From positions 10,119 through 74,118 of the forward strand of contig NZ_JASLIP010000028.1 of NCBI RefSeq assembly GCF_030152825.1: a stretch of DNA of 64,000 nt. Reading direction: 5' to 3'. Made by a program: the position numbers and the translations under genes. Every line of letters begins with the position of its first letter. Within the stretch, counting starts at the first letter, position 1. Below the pieces are notes generated by a model that saw only the letters and a program-made list of their open reading frames with translations, ran no database searches and was not told the DNA's origin. This DNA is from Corynebacterium sp. (GTDB lineage Bacteria; Actinomycetota; Actinomycetes; Mycobacteriales; Mycobacteriaceae). Below, in pieces: positions 17,867 to 27,132 of this stretch.

Positions 17867-19930
17867 CTAGGCCTCGATACCGATCTTCTTGCCGTCGCGG
17901 CGCCACACCACCGCCACGGCCGGGCGCGGCACCGAGTTACCGCCATCGGGCCAGTGGGAGGCGGGCTTTTCGAAGGTGGCGTCGTCGTCCTCGCCTGGGT
18001 GCTGGACGTTCACCATGACGCGCTCGTCCGTAACAATCGGGCCACAGGTCTCCGCAGCCACCGGGACGGTGAGGAAGCAGCGGGTCTCGCCGCGGTTCTC
18101 GCCCTTCAGCCCGACCGCGTAGAGGCCGTCGTTGCTGTCCAGGGCGTTGCCGTCGGTGGAGATCCACAGGTTGCCGTGGGAATCGAAGGCCAGGTTGTCC
18201 GGGCAGGAGATCGGGGAAACCTTGGACTTATCGAAGCCGCCGAAGTAGGTCTCTGCCTCTTCTGGGTCGCCACAGACCAGCAGCAGGTTCCAGGTGAACT
18301 TCTCCCCCGCGTGCTCGTCGTCGATCTCCATGACCAGGCCGTTCTTGTTTTCCCGGATCGGGGCGTACTCCGTCGGGTCCTCCTGGTTCTTCTCGGCGTT
18401 CTCGCCGGTGGCGCCGCGGTACTTGTTGTTGGTCAGGGCGACGTAGACCAGGCCGGTGTGCGGGTTGGCTTCGAAGTCCTCCGGGCGGTCCATCTTGGTC
18501 GCGCCGACCTTGTCCGCAGCCATGCGGGTGTAGACGGCGACCTCCTCCGGGGTGAAGCCCTCGACGTGGGACTTCGCGCCGTCCGCGGTGACGGTCAGCA
18601 GCTTCTTCCACTGGCCGGTGCCGTCGAACTTGCCGTCCTCTGGCAGCTCGCCGTCGCCGGTGATTTCCTTGTCTGGGGAGTTGCCCTTCAGGGTGGCGAC
18701 GTAGAGGGTGCCCTCGTCGAGGATGGTCATGTTGTGCTTCATGTCCCCCTCCTTGATCTTCTTGGAGGAGACGAACTTATAGATGTATTCGAAGCGGGAG
18801 TCGTCGCCGGAGTAGCAGACGACGGTGCCGTCGTCGGTGACGTAGATGTTGCCGGCCTCGTGCTTGAAGCGGCCCATGGAGGTGTGCTTGACCGGGGTGG
18901 AGTACGGGTCGGTCGGGTCGACCTCGACCATCCAGCCGAAGCGGTGGAACTCGTTGGGCTCCTTGGAAAGGTCGAAGCGGTCGTGGAGGCGCTCCCACTT
19001 GCGCTCGGAGGCGCCCTCCGGGGGATCAAAGCGCTTGATGTCTTCCTTGGCCTTGCCCTCGACCTGTGCCTTGTCGGCGTTGGCCCAGTACTGCTCGAAG
19101 TTCTCCTCGCCGGAGAGGAAGGTGCCCCACGGGGTGATGCCGCCGGAGCAGTTGTTCAGGGTGCCGCGGACCTTTTTGCCGCTCGGATCGGCCTTGGTCT
19201 TGACCAGCTCGTGGCCGGCGGCCACGCCGCGCATCTCGAAGTTGGTCTCACCGGTGATGCGGCGGTTCAGCGGGCCGAACTCGCGCTTGAGCTCGCCCGT
19301 CTTGCCAACCTTGGAGACCTCGAGGATGGTGTGGCCGTGGTTGGCCAGGCCGATGTTGATCTGCTCATCGGTCGGGTTCTCGGCATCGTAGCGCGGGAAC
19401 ATGTGTGGCTCGGTGGTGTACTCGTGGGAGCACACGTACAGCAGGCGGTTCGGGTCCTTCGGGTGCTCCAGCAGGCCGGCGAAGTCGTTGTTGAAGCCGA
19501 ACTGGCGCTCCGCGGCCTTGGCGGTCTGCTTGTACGGGTCGAACTTCGGGGCGTCCGGGAAGATTGGGTCACCCCAGGCGATCAGTACGCCGGAGGCGTA
19601 GCCTGCCGGGACCACGAGTTCGTCCTTCTCGTTGGCGGCCACTGGCTCGAATTGCATGCCCTTCAGCGGGCCGGGAGCCTTGCCACCTTCGGAAGAGCCG
19701 GAGGACTGGGCGGTGCTGCCGTCCGCGCAGGCCGCCAGCGCCGTTCCGCCGCCGATGGTCAGCGCTGCCAGGCCGGCACCGCGCAGAACGCTGCGGCGGG
19801 AGATGTCCCCGAAGTATGGGTTCGAGGAGGTGTTTCCGCACTCGCCGAAGCATGCGTTACCGCACTTGTAGGTACAGGTGCGGGATGAGCGACGAGATTG
19901 GAACAGCAGGTTCATACCCTTGATAGCCAC
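17867..19930 (-). CDS. PhoX-family (DUF839) Tat-exported phosphatase, probable lipoprotein
   Basis: About 687 residues from the GTG at 19930, seven bases after AAGGA; an upstream extension and an ATG five codons in are alternatives. A Cys-rich segment (TCTYKCGNACFGECGN) precedes a Tat motif RRSVLRG and a lipobox LAAC, so the protein is likely exported folded and lipid-anchored. NNCSGGITPWGTFLSGEEN matches the PhoX stretch whose Cys binds iron in the Fe/Ca cofactor. Acidic Ca-ligand-like segments follow. PhoX enzymes are alkaline phosphatases; the substrate here is not known. The gene separates rplE from rpsH. Confidence 0.85.
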   Translation of the reverse strand: MAIKGMNLLFQSRRSSRTCTYKCGNACFGECGNTSSNPYFGDISRRSVLRGAGLAALTIGGGTALAACADGSTAQSSGSSEGGKAPGPLKGMQFEPVAANEKDELVVPAGYASGVLIAWGDPIFPDAPKFDPYKQTAKAAERQFGFNNDFAGLLEHPKDPNRLLYVCSHEYTTEPHMFPRYDAENPTDEQINIGLANHGHTILEVSKVGKTGELKREFGPLNRRITGETNFEMRGVAAGHELVKTKADPSGKKVRGTLNNCSGGITPWGTFLSGEENFEQYWANADKAQVEGKAKEDIKRFDPPEGASERKWERLHDRFDLSKEPNEFHRFGWMVEVDPTDPYSTPVKHTSMGRFKHEAGNIYVTDDGTVVCYSGDDSRFEYIYKFVSSKKIKEGDMKHNMTILDEGTLYVATLKGNSPDKEITGDGELPEDGKFDGTGQWKKLLTVTADGAKSHVEGFTPEEVAVYTRMAADKVGATKMDRPEDFEANPHTGLVYVALTNNKYRGATGENAEKNQEDPTEYAPIRENKNGLVMEIDDEHAGEKFTWNLLLVCGDPEEAETYFGGFDKSKVSPISCPDNLAFDSHGNLWISTDGNALDSNDGLYAVGLKGENRGETRCFLTVPVAAETCGPIVTDERVMVNVQHPGEDDDATFEKPASHWPDGGNSVPRPAVAVVWRRDGKKIGIEA

Positions 19931-20100
19931 GTAATTGTCCTTCTTGTTGTGGGTCTTGCGAGCAACAAGATAGGCAATCGAAGTGACCTTCAAGGGAGGC
20001 GAGGGTGAACCCGCCGTGAATTGTCTCCAGCTCCAGGCGCGAGCCCTCCCCTACGGGATGGAGTGCGCCCTGGTTGATCCACGCCGGAGCCTACGCAGCC

Positions 20101-20589
20101 TTAGTTTTCAGCCTTGAGCGCCCGCTTTTCTGCGCGCTTCTCAGCCTTCTTGATCTTCCGCTTCGTGTTCAGCTTGCTTGCACCGTCGGAGGCGTCCATG
20201 GCGACGAGTCCGGCGCCGATCGCCACGAGGAAGACGTTCGGGGAGAGCTGCAGGCCCTCCTCGGTCGGGCGGATCCCGTCCTCCTGGGTCATGTTCGGGT
20301 TGCGGAAGTACATCGTGAGCAGCCCGGCACCGAAGGTGGTCAGGGCAGCGCCCGCGAGCTTGTTGGAGACGAAGGGCGCGAGCAGTGCCCCGCCGACGGC
20401 GAGCTCTGCGCCACCGAGGATATTGGCAAACTGGTCGCTGGGCAGCTTCTTCAGGGCAGGGACGCCAGTGGCGGCGAACTGCTGGAGGCCAGCGGACTTA
20501 GCTGGCTCAGCGCCGAACTTCTCGATGGCAGAGTTGACGATGTAGGCGCCCGGGACGGAACGCAGGATCGCGCTAGGCAGGAAAGACAT
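20101..20589 (-). CDS. DoxX-like small membrane protein
   Basis: 162 residues from an ATG at 20589 preceded by AAGGAG. Several hydrophobic segments are present (LGGAELAVGGALLAPFV, LAGAALTTFGAGLLTMYF, VFLVAIGAGLVAMDAS), and the tail is very basic and ends KAEKRAEKRALKAEN. The pattern around GGAELAVGGALL fits DoxX-type membrane proteins. Function unknown. It is read in the same direction as the PhoX gene, about 170 bases upstream of it. Confidence 0.65.
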   Translation of the reverse strand: MSFLPSAILRSVPGAYIVNSAIEKFGAEPAKSAGLQQFAATGVPALKKLPSDQFANILGGAELAVGGALLAPFVSNKLAGAALTTFGAGLLTMYFRNPNMTQEDGIRPTEEGLQLSPNVFLVAIGAGLVAMDASDGASKLNTKRKIKKAEKRAEKRALKAEN

Positions 20590-20746
20590 ATTTTCTCCTT
20601 TGTTTCTTCTCCGCACCTCCGGCACGCAAGCACCGGGATGCCAATAAATGCAGAATGATCCCCAGCCTAGCGACGAACCAAACCGCTGTCGATGATGTAT
20701 CACCTTATTTCCCGCGCCCTCGCCCCTCACCCGCTCCCCTACATGG

Positions 20747-20778
20747 CAAAAGCGCCCCACCGTAACCGGTGGGGCGCT
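20747..20778 (-). terminator. Intrinsic terminator after rplE
   Basis: Minus strand: AGCGCCCCACCG, loop GTTA, CGGTGGGGCGCT, then TTTG: a perfect 12-bp stem. It closes the rplN-rplX-rplE unit. Confidence 0.88.
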
Positions 20779-20804
20779 GTCACAGAGCTACAGAAGACTA
20801 GACA

Positions 20805-21386
20805 CTAGTCAGCCTGCTGCATCTTGCCGTCCTTGTCCTTGAACGGGAAGCCGAGGCGACGCAACAGTGCGCGACCCTCTTCGTCGTTCGTAGCAGTGGT
20901 GACGACGGTGATGTTCATACCGCGCGGACGGTCCATCTTGTCCACGTCGATCTCGTAGAACATGGTCTGCTCGGAGAGGCCGAAGGTGTAGTTGCCGTGG
21001 CCGTCGAACTGGCGGTCGGAGAGGCCGCGGAAGTCACGAATACGCGGCAGCGCGATCGTAAGCAGGCGGTCCAGGAACTCCCACATGCGGTCGCCACGCA
21101 GGGTGACGCGGGCGCCGATTGGCATGCCCTCGCGCAGCTTGAAGTTAGCGATTGCCTTCTTCGCGGTGCGGACCTGCGGCTTCTGACCGGTGATTGCGGT
21201 CAGGTCAGCGATTGCGCCGTTGATCATCTTGGAGTCACGTGCAGCGTCGCCGACGCCCATGTTGACGACAACCTTGGTCACGCCTGGGATCTGCATGACG
21301 TTATCGAAGTTGAACTCAGCCTGCAGCTTTTCCCGGATTTCCTCACGGTACTGAGCCTTCAGACGAGGAGTGTAGTTGTCGCTCAT
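20805..21386 (-). CDS. rplE: 50S ribosomal protein L5
   Basis: 193 residues. [20 protein letters not shown] and [20 protein letters not shown] identify L5, which binds 5S rRNA and contacts P-site tRNA. In most bacteria rpsN and rpsH follow directly; here a terminator and two unrelated genes intervene. Confidence 0.97.
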   Translation of the reverse strand: MSDNYTPRLKAQYREEIREKLQAEFNFDNVMQIPGVTKVVVNMGVGDAARDSKMINGAIADLTAITGQKPQVRTAKKAIANFKLREGMPIGARVTLRGDRMWEFLDRLLTIALPRIRDFRGLSDRQFDGHGNYTFGLSEQTMFYEIDVDKMDRPRGMNITVVTTATNDEEGRALLRRLGFPFKDKDGKMQQAD

Positions 21387-21388
21387 CC

Positions 21389-21700
21389 TTAGATGTCCTT
21401 CCCGTTGCGCTTGGATACGCGGATCTTCTTGCCGTCTTCGAAGCGGTAACCAATGCGGGTCGGGTTGCCGTCGGAGTCGATGACCATCACGTTGGAGACG
21501 TGGATCGGTGCCTCCTGGGTCACGATGCCGCCGGACTCTGCGCCACGCTCAGGGGCGGAGTTGGCTACGTGCTTCTTGATGCGGTTGACGCCCTCGACGA
21601 GAACCTTGTCGCGCTTCGGGTAGGCCTCGATGACCTTGCCCTTAGCGCCCTTGTCCGGGCCGGAGATAACAATGACGGTATCGCCCTTGCGGATCTTCAT
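21389..21700 (-). CDS. rplX: 50S ribosomal protein L24
   Basis: 103 residues, [20 protein letters not shown] with the KOW motif, an assembly initiator of the 50S subunit. Its start directly abuts the rplN stop. Confidence 0.97.
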   Translation of the reverse strand: MKIRKGDTVIVISGPDKGAKGKVIEAYPKRDKVLVEGVNRIKKHVANSAPERGAESGGIVTQEAPIHVSNVMVIDSDGNPTRIGYRFEDGKKIRVSKRNGKDI

Positions 21701-22072
21701 TTACAGCACCTCCGGAGCAAGAGAAACGATCTTCATGAACTTCTTCTCGCGAAGCTCACGAGCGACTGGGCCGAAGATACGGGTACCACGTGGGTCGTTA
21801 TCGTTGGCCTTGATGATGACGGCTGCGTTCTCATCGAAAGAGATGTAGGAACCGTCTGGGCGGCGGGTTGGCTTCTTGGCGCGGACGATGACTGCACGCA
21901 CGATTTCGTTTTCCTTGACGGTGCCGCCTGGGGCTGCTTCCTTGACGGTTGCAACCACGACATCGCCAATGCCAGCGCTGCGCTTGACGGAGCCGCCGAG
22001 CACGCGGATGACCAGGATTTCCCGGGCACCCGAGTTGTCAGCTACTCGCACGCGCGATTCTTGCTGAAGCAC
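21701..22072 (-). CDS. rplN: 50S ribosomal protein L14
   Basis: 123 residues from a GTG at 22072 preceded by AGGAGA. The opening [20 protein letters not shown] and [20 protein letters not shown] are L14 signatures. Leads the short rplN-rplX-rplE operon. Confidence 0.97.
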   Translation of the reverse strand: MLQQESRVRVADNSGAREILVIRVLGGSVKRSAGIGDVVVATVKEAAPGGTVKENEIVRAVIVRAKKPTRRPDGSYISFDENAAVIIKANDNDPRGTRIFGPVARELREKKFMKIVSLAPEVL

Positions 22073-22558
22073 TTTAGAGTCTCCTAGAACCTAGTAGTTG
22101 GTGTGCGCGGGATTTCCGACCCTCACGCACGCGGTCCTTGCCTCGGTTATTGCGCGCACGACAAAGCGTGCCCGCGCGAGGCAACCTGCACATTATGGCA
22201 CAGGCTGGCTGGCCTCCCAAATCCTGGGAAGCGAGATGCTATGGGCTACTTGATTCTGGCGGCCATGGACTGTGATTTACAGCACTTTGAAGCGCCATTT
22301 TCGGGGAGATTCTCAAGCGCATGCTGAAGTTTTACCAACGAACTGCACGGAGCGTCGAAAGGACCTAAAAGTAGAGATGCTTTTTATCATCTTTCGCTTA
22401 TACCTTCCTGCGTACGCGCTGGACGTGGTCGAAAATTCTTCGCCCGGGTTCGTGATGGCACCGGGGAACCGGTGAAACATGAGAATTCAGCGCCGGATCG
22501 CTTTCAAACTTCATTGACACAATCGGTCCTGGAAATCAGGGGCCGGGAAGGATTCTTC
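22073..22558. other. 486-bp divergent intergenic region, rplN / secreted protein
   Basis: Contains the rplN promoter (22192-22220, minus) and the 5' region of the small secreted protein gene (plus). An AT-richer stretch near 22380-22410 may hold the plus-strand promoter but no clear -35/-10 pair was fixed. No gene is supported. Confidence 0.5.
22192..22220 (-). promoter_or_regulatory. Predicted rplN promoter
   Basis: Minus strand TTGGGA (22215-22220), a 17-base spacer, CATAAT (22192-22197), about 120 bases upstream of rplN. Confidence 0.6.
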
Positions 22559-22960
22559 ATGAAGAAGACCATCATCGCGCTCGCAGCTGCTTCCCCCGTC
22601 GCTCTGTCCCACGGCGTCGCCGTCGCTGAGGAGGGCAACACCAACCAGTCTTCCGTCGAGCAGAACACTAACGGCTCCTCCGAGCTGAAGAACCAGCTGA
22701 CCGGCTCCTCCGAGAAGAGCAAGGAGGAGAACAAGGACCAGAACCAGGAGACCGAGGGCGACAAGGACGGGAACACCACCAACCCAGACGAGAAGGAAGC
22801 TACGGGCTCTTCCAAGTTCTTCGGCTGGGACGAGACCACCAAGGGCCTCGACAAGCTGATCGCGGTTGGCGCTGCTGTTGCGGCTGTCGTGTCCCTGCTG
22901 GGCTCCATCTCCGCTCTCTTCGCGAACATCGAGAAGCTCGCCAAGCGGTTCACCAAGTAA
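22559..22960 (+). CDS. Small secreted/membrane-anchored hypothetical protein
   Basis: 133 residues from an ATG at 22559 preceded by GGGAAGGA. A signal peptide is evident (MKKTIIALAAASPVALSHGV, AVAEE cleavage region). A polar linker follows, rich in Asn, Gln, Glu, Lys and Ser, then SSKFFGWDETTKGLDKL and one hydrophobic helix (LIAVGAAVAAVVSLLGSISA) with a basic tail. No known family is recognised. The architecture suggests a short surface protein held by its C-terminal helix. It has its own terminator and stands between rplN and the iron-uptake genes. Confidence 0.7.
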   Translation: MKKTIIALAAASPVALSHGVAVAEEGNTNQSSVEQNTNGSSELKNQLTGSSEKSKEENKDQNQETEGDKDGNTTNPDEKEATGSSKFFGWDETTKGLDKLIAVGAAVAAVVSLLGSISALFANIEKLAKRFTK

Positions 22961-23002
22961 ATGCTGGCGCTCTGCCCGGCTAAGCGCCCGGCCTGAACCC
23001 CA

Positions 23003-23038
23003 GCGGAGCCCGAGGATCACCCTCGGGCCCCGCTTTTT
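23003..23038 (+). terminator. Intrinsic terminator after the small secreted protein gene
   Basis: GCGG-A-GCCCGAGG, loop ATCA, CCTCGGGC-C-CCGC followed by TTTTT. Confidence 0.85.
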
Positions 23039-23131
23039 CTTGCCTGTGTTTCAGCCACACCGCGCACCTCTCCCCCGCACAGCTATCGCGAGGAGCAGAT
23101 CTGCCCGCCCCCCTTTCGAACTGAAGGTAGG

Positions 23132-23150
23132 TAAGGGTAAGCTAATTCCC
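23132..23150 (+). promoter_or_regulatory. Degenerate DtxR-box-like sequence upstream of the SIP gene
   Basis: TAAGGGTAAGCTAATTCCC matches the DtxR consensus at about 10 of 19 positions, four bases before the ATG. Weak, but plausible given the strong box upstream of the next gene. Confidence 0.3.
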
Positions 23151-23153
23151 ACC

Positions 23154-24083
23154 ATGAATACTGCCGCCCCGTCGCCCACGAAGCTCACGCCCAGCTCCCG
23201 CCAGCAGGCCGCGTTCTCCGATCACAGCCTGCTCACCCCGCCGCAGTTCGGAGGGCACGAGCTCTTCCGCGCCACCGTCCGCGCAGTGTTCGCACCGTCG
23301 CCCCGGCTGCGCCGCATCACACTGCACTCTCCCGCCTTTGCGACGCACCAACTCTCCGGCCCGGATGAGTTCTTCGGGCTGCTCATGCCACAACCCGGCG
23401 CGCCACTGCACCTCCCGCAGCACCCAGGCGGCGAAAATCTGCGCGCCGCCGTCGCCGCGATACCCAAACAGATCCGGCCAAACCTGCGCTGGTACACCGT
23501 GCGCCGTTTCGACCCTCAGGAGGGCGAGCTCACCTTCGACATCGTGACCCACGGCATCACTCAACAGAACCTCGACACCGATGGGCAAGTGGGCCCGGGC
23601 CTGCGGTGGTGCCTCTCCGCCCAGCCAGGTTCGGAAGTAGGCATCTGGACCGCCCAGGGGCTATGGCACCGCGCTAACTCGGCACAGACTCTCATTGCGG
23701 ACCCCTCCGCGCTGCCGTCCCTGCGCGCGATCCTGGAGTACACAGCAGCCTTCGCACCAGAACAGCTACAGGAGATGCACGTGATTGCGGTCGCGGAAAA
23801 CTCCGAGGACATTGAGCCGAAGTTATTCTCGGAATGGCAGGGCAGGCTCGGCAGCCTTGAGCTCCTATTTTCCCCGGCCACCGAATTCGCCACGCACACC
23901 GCGCGCCTACTCGAGCGCATAGATTCTCTCGAGCACCCCGCCCGCCTCGCCCACTACGTCTGGGTTGCCGGCGAAGGCAGTCTCTGCAAGCAGGTGCGCC
24001 GCCACTGCGTGAACACGTGGCAGCTCAGCCCCGCCGAGGTGCAGTGGTGCCCGTATTGGTTCCTCGGCAAAGCCCGCCCTTAG
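23154..24083 (+). CDS. Siderophore-interacting protein (ViuB/FAD-binding SIP family)
   Basis: 309 residues. LFRATVRAVFAPSPRLRRIT is the SIP N-terminal beta-barrel; RWYTVRRFDPQEGELTFDIV matches the R-x-Y-T-x-R FAD-binding motif; a C-terminal half follows with YVWVAGEGSLCKQVRRH, the NAD(P)H-domain signature. SIPs reduce Fe(III)-siderophores in the cytosol to release Fe(II). The gene lies 195 bases upstream of the siderophore biosynthesis operon in the same direction, so it probably handles the same siderophore. Confidence 0.88.
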   Translation: MNTAAPSPTKLTPSSRQQAAFSDHSLLTPPQFGGHELFRATVRAVFAPSPRLRRITLHSPAFATHQLSGPDEFFGLLMPQPGAPLHLPQHPGGENLRAAVAAIPKQIRPNLRWYTVRRFDPQEGELTFDIVTHGITQQNLDTDGQVGPGLRWCLSAQPGSEVGIWTAQGLWHRANSAQTLIADPSALPSLRAILEYTAAFAPEQLQEMHVIAVAENSEDIEPKLFSEWQGRLGSLELLFSPATEFATHTARLLERIDSLEHPARLAHYVWVAGEGSLCKQVRRHCVNTWQLSPAEVQWCPYWFLGKARP

Positions 24084-24228
24084 GGGCCGCTACTGATCGG
24101 CAGCGATCGGAGCGCGCGGCCGCCGCATACTTTGAGCCCCCGGCAGGCGTCGAGGCCTTCTTAGTGCGTCGATGCGCAATCCATGCACTCCACCGACACC
24201 GTTGATCGACTCGAATTCGTAGGATAAC

Positions 24229-24264
24229 TTCAATCCTTTATCAGGTAAGGTTAGCCTAGCCTTG
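24229..24264 (+). promoter_or_regulatory. DtxR box over the siderophore operon promoter
   Basis: TAAGGTTAGCCTAGCCTTG at 24246-24264 matches the DtxR/IdeR consensus at 15 of 19 positions. It covers a candidate -10 (TAGCCT, 24252-24257) whose -35 (TTCAAT, 24229-24234) is 17 bases away. Iron-loaded DtxR would block transcription of the genes that follow. Confidence 0.8.
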
Positions 24265-24278
24265 CTACGGTGTCCCGC

Positions 24279-25799
24279 ATGTTCAATTCGATCAACGAGT
24301 CCACCCACGCAAGGGTCGAGCCCGGCAGCCCCCGGTTCACGACGCTCCCTCCCCGAATCGACTTCGACGATGATCTCGTCGGACACTCACCCACTCGCCT
24401 GGCTGATGTATTCTCTGCCGCCTCCCACGCGGCGACGGACTATTTCACAGGGGAGCACGCCCCGTGCAGCGCCACGCCCGCAGAGCAGCTGGGCGCCGCA
24501 GTCGATGGCGTCGATCTCAAAAATCCCCTCGGTTCCCTGCGGAAGAGCCTGAGCGAACTGCGCCGGCTATGGCTCGACCACGCCGTCTGGTACCACCATC
24601 CCCACTACATTGCCCACCTGAACTGCCCGATCTCAGCTACAGCCGTAGCTGGAGACGCCATCGCCAGCGCTGTGAACACTGCCGTCGAATCGTGGGACCA
24701 GGCGTCCTCCGCTGCGCTCATCGAGCAAAAGCTCCTGCACTGGCTCTGCGAAAAACTCCAGTGGCCTGCCGCGGGATCCCACGGTGCCTTCACTTCCGGC
24801 GGAACCCAGTCCAACCTTCAAGCATTGCTCATCGCCCGAAACAAAACCCTCGCGATTCACGGATACGACGCACTTCCCCGCCTGTGCATCCTGCATACGG
24901 CAGACACTCACTACTCAGTAGCCCGGGCAAGCAATACCCTCGGCCTCCACCCGACCACCGGCTCACGCGTGGTCGAAACCGATGCCCACCACCGAATGTC
25001 ACCCACGGCGCTTGACGAGGCGTTGGCCGAATGTACCCGCGACGGTCTGATCCCCATGGCTATTGTCGCCACCTCGGGCACCACGGATCTCGGAGCGATC
25101 GACCCCTTGGCGAGCATCGCTCCCATCGCGCACAAGCACCGCGTTCATCTGCATGTGGACGCGGCCTACGGCGGCGCCATGTTGGTATCCCCCACGCAGA
25201 GACACCGGCTCCAGGGCATCGAGTCCGCAGATAGCGTCACCGTGGATTTTCACAAAACCTACTTCCAACCCGTGGCGTGCTCCGCTGTCGTGCTGCGGAA
25301 CCCGGCGGATCTCGCACACATTTCCTGGCACGCGGACTATTTGAACCCCGAGGACACGAAAGAACTCAACCTCGCGGACTTTTCCCTCCAGACCACCCGC
25401 CGTTTCGACGCCCTCAAGCTATGGCTCACCCTGCGTGCCCACGGCGCCGACGCAATCGGCAAGGCTTTCGACGCCTGCCGCAACATCACCCAGATCTCGG
25501 CCGCCCTGATCACTGACCACCCGCACCTGGAGCTGTTCGAGCAGCCGCAACTGACCACTTTGCTCTTCCGCCCCACCACCCCGGACGAACCCTCACCGCA
25601 GGAGATCAAACGCACGCTGCACGCCCGGGGCGAGGCGGTCGTCGCCACCACCGTCATCGAGGGCGAAAGCTGGCTGAAATTCACCATCCTGGACCCCACG
25701 CTTTCCACCGTCGACATCCAACACGTCCTCGACCTCGTCGTCGACCAGGCAACCGCCACCCGGAATAACCCCGCAAAGGAGATCGCCGACCATGACTAA
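24279..25799 (+). CDS. PLP-dependent group II decarboxylase of siderophore biosynthesis (DesA / diaminobutyrate-decarboxylase type)
   Basis: 506 residues from ATG 24279; an in-frame GTG at 24270 is the alternative. Neither has a clear ribosome binding site, and the promoter lies so close that a very short leader is likely. Motifs: AFTSGGTQSNLQALLIAR (PLP phosphate site), HVDAAYGG (PLP Asp) and VDFHKTYFQPV with the Schiff-base Lys. Family members decarboxylate Lys, Orn or 2,4-diaminobutyrate to the diamine of hydroxamate siderophores. Substrate cannot be set from sequence alone. The stop overlaps the next start by 8 bases. Confidence 0.88.
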   Translation: MFNSINESTHARVEPGSPRFTTLPPRIDFDDDLVGHSPTRLADVFSAASHAATDYFTGEHAPCSATPAEQLGAAVDGVDLKNPLGSLRKSLSELRRLWLDHAVWYHHPHYIAHLNCPISATAVAGDAIASAVNTAVESWDQASSAALIEQKLLHWLCEKLQWPAAGSHGAFTSGGTQSNLQALLIARNKTLAIHGYDALPRLCILHTADTHYSVARASNTLGLHPTTGSRVVETDAHHRMSPTALDEALAECTRDGLIPMAIVATSGTTDLGAIDPLASIAPIAHKHRVHLHVDAAYGGAMLVSPTQRHRLQGIESADSVTVDFHKTYFQPVACSAVVLRNPADLAHISWHADYLNPEDTKELNLADFSLQTTRRFDALKLWLTLRAHGADAIGKAFDACRNITQISAALITDHPHLELFEQPQLTTLLFRPTTPDEPSPQEIKRTLHARGEAVVATTVIEGESWLKFTILDPTLSTVDIQHVLDLVVDQATATRNNPAKEIADHD

Positions 25800-27132
25800 C
25801 CACCCCGCTAGCCCCACCGACACGCCGACGCAAGTGGACGTCCTCGCCATCGGCGCCGGCCCATTCAACCTCGGTTTCGCCGCCCTTGCCCAGCCCCTGG
25901 TGGACAGCGGTGAGCTCAGCCTCGCCGTATTAGACAAGAGGGACGGGTTTTGCTGGCATCCCGGCATGATGCTGCCCACCGCGACAACCCAAGTCCCCTT
26001 CATCGCAGACCTGGTGACGATGGCCGACCCCACCAGCCCCTACAGCTTCCTCAACTACTGCAAACAGCAGGGCCGCATGCACCACTTCTTCATCAAGGAG
26101 GACTTCTACCCCCTCCGCGCGGAGTACTCGGACTACTGCGTGTGGGTGGCTGGGCAGCTGGACACCCTGCACTGGAACCACAACGTCACCCGCATCGAGC
26201 AGCACGCAGACGGCACTTTCACCGCCCATTATTCCCACCCCACTGGCACAGACCAGATTCAGGCCCGCCACCTAGTTATCGGCGTGGGCACGGAGCCCTT
26301 CGTCCCCGAGGACCTCGCGGGTGCCCTCGACGCGCCGAAAGTTCTGCACTCCGCAGACTATCTGCACCGCAAGGAAGAAATTTTGCCGGCCAACTCCATC
26401 ACGATCATCGGTTCCGGCCAATCCGCCGCCGAGATCTACCTGGACCTCATCGAACAGCGAGCTACTCAGGGCAAGCGCCTCGACTGGTTCACCCGCTCGC
26501 CACGTTTCTTCCCCATGGAATACACCAAGCTCACCCTCGAGATGACCAGCCCGGATTACGCACGCTACTTCCGCTCACTGCCGGAGGCGACCCGCGATCG
26601 CACAAACCGCGAACAGCGCAACCTCTACAAAGGCATTTCCGGCGATACGGTCAACGAGATCTACGACGCTCTCTACCGCTTCTCCCGCACCAGCGAGCTG
26701 CGATCAACGCTGCGCGCCGGGTGCGCGGTGTCCTGGGCGCCCGGCGCGCAGCCCACGGATGGCACCACGGGGACCCACCGCCTGCGGGTCGAGCACGCGG
26801 AATCCGGCGCCACCGGTGTTCATGCCACCAATGTGCTCATCCTCGCCACCGGGTACCGCGCCCCCACTATCCCCGCCTTCCTCGAGCCACTGCGCGGATC
26901 CTTCAACGTCGACGCCGCAGGCCGTTATGCGGTCGCCCCGGATTTCTCCATTAACGACGACGCCACGATCCACGTGCAGAACGCCGAAGAGCACACGCAC
27001 TCGCTGATCTCCCCAGACCTAGGCATGGGGCCGTGGCGTAACTCCACGATCTTGGCCAGCATCACCGGCCGAGAGGTGTATCCGCTCGAGAGGGACATCG
27101 CCTTCCAGACGTTCGGAGGTGAGGGCCTGTGA
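25792..27132 (+). CDS. Siderophore diamine/lysine/ornithine N-monooxygenase (IucD/DesB family)
   Basis: 446 residues. The FAD motif is VLAIGAGPFNLGFAALA, the substrate/NADPH regions are TTQVPFIADLVTMADPTSPY and ITIIGSGQSAAEIYLDLIEQ, and the C-terminal ATGYRAPTIPAF is family-typical. It N-hydroxylates the terminal amine, the first step to a hydroxamate. It overlaps both neighbours (8 bases before, 4 after), so the three genes form one translationally coupled operon. Confidence 0.92.
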   Translation: MTNHPASPTDTPTQVDVLAIGAGPFNLGFAALAQPLVDSGELSLAVLDKRDGFCWHPGMMLPTATTQVPFIADLVTMADPTSPYSFLNYCKQQGRMHHFFIKEDFYPLRAEYSDYCVWVAGQLDTLHWNHNVTRIEQHADGTFTAHYSHPTGTDQIQARHLVIGVGTEPFVPEDLAGALDAPKVLHSADYLHRKEEILPANSITIIGSGQSAAEIYLDLIEQRATQGKRLDWFTRSPRFFPMEYTKLTLEMTSPDYARYFRSLPEATRDRTNREQRNLYKGISGDTVNEIYDALYRFSRTSELRSTLRAGCAVSWAPGAQPTDGTTGTHRLRVEHAESGATGVHATNVLILATGYRAPTIPAFLEPLRGSFNVDAAGRYAVAPDFSINDDATIHVQNAEEHTHSLISPDLGMGPWRNSTILASITGREVYPLERDIAFQTFGGEGL

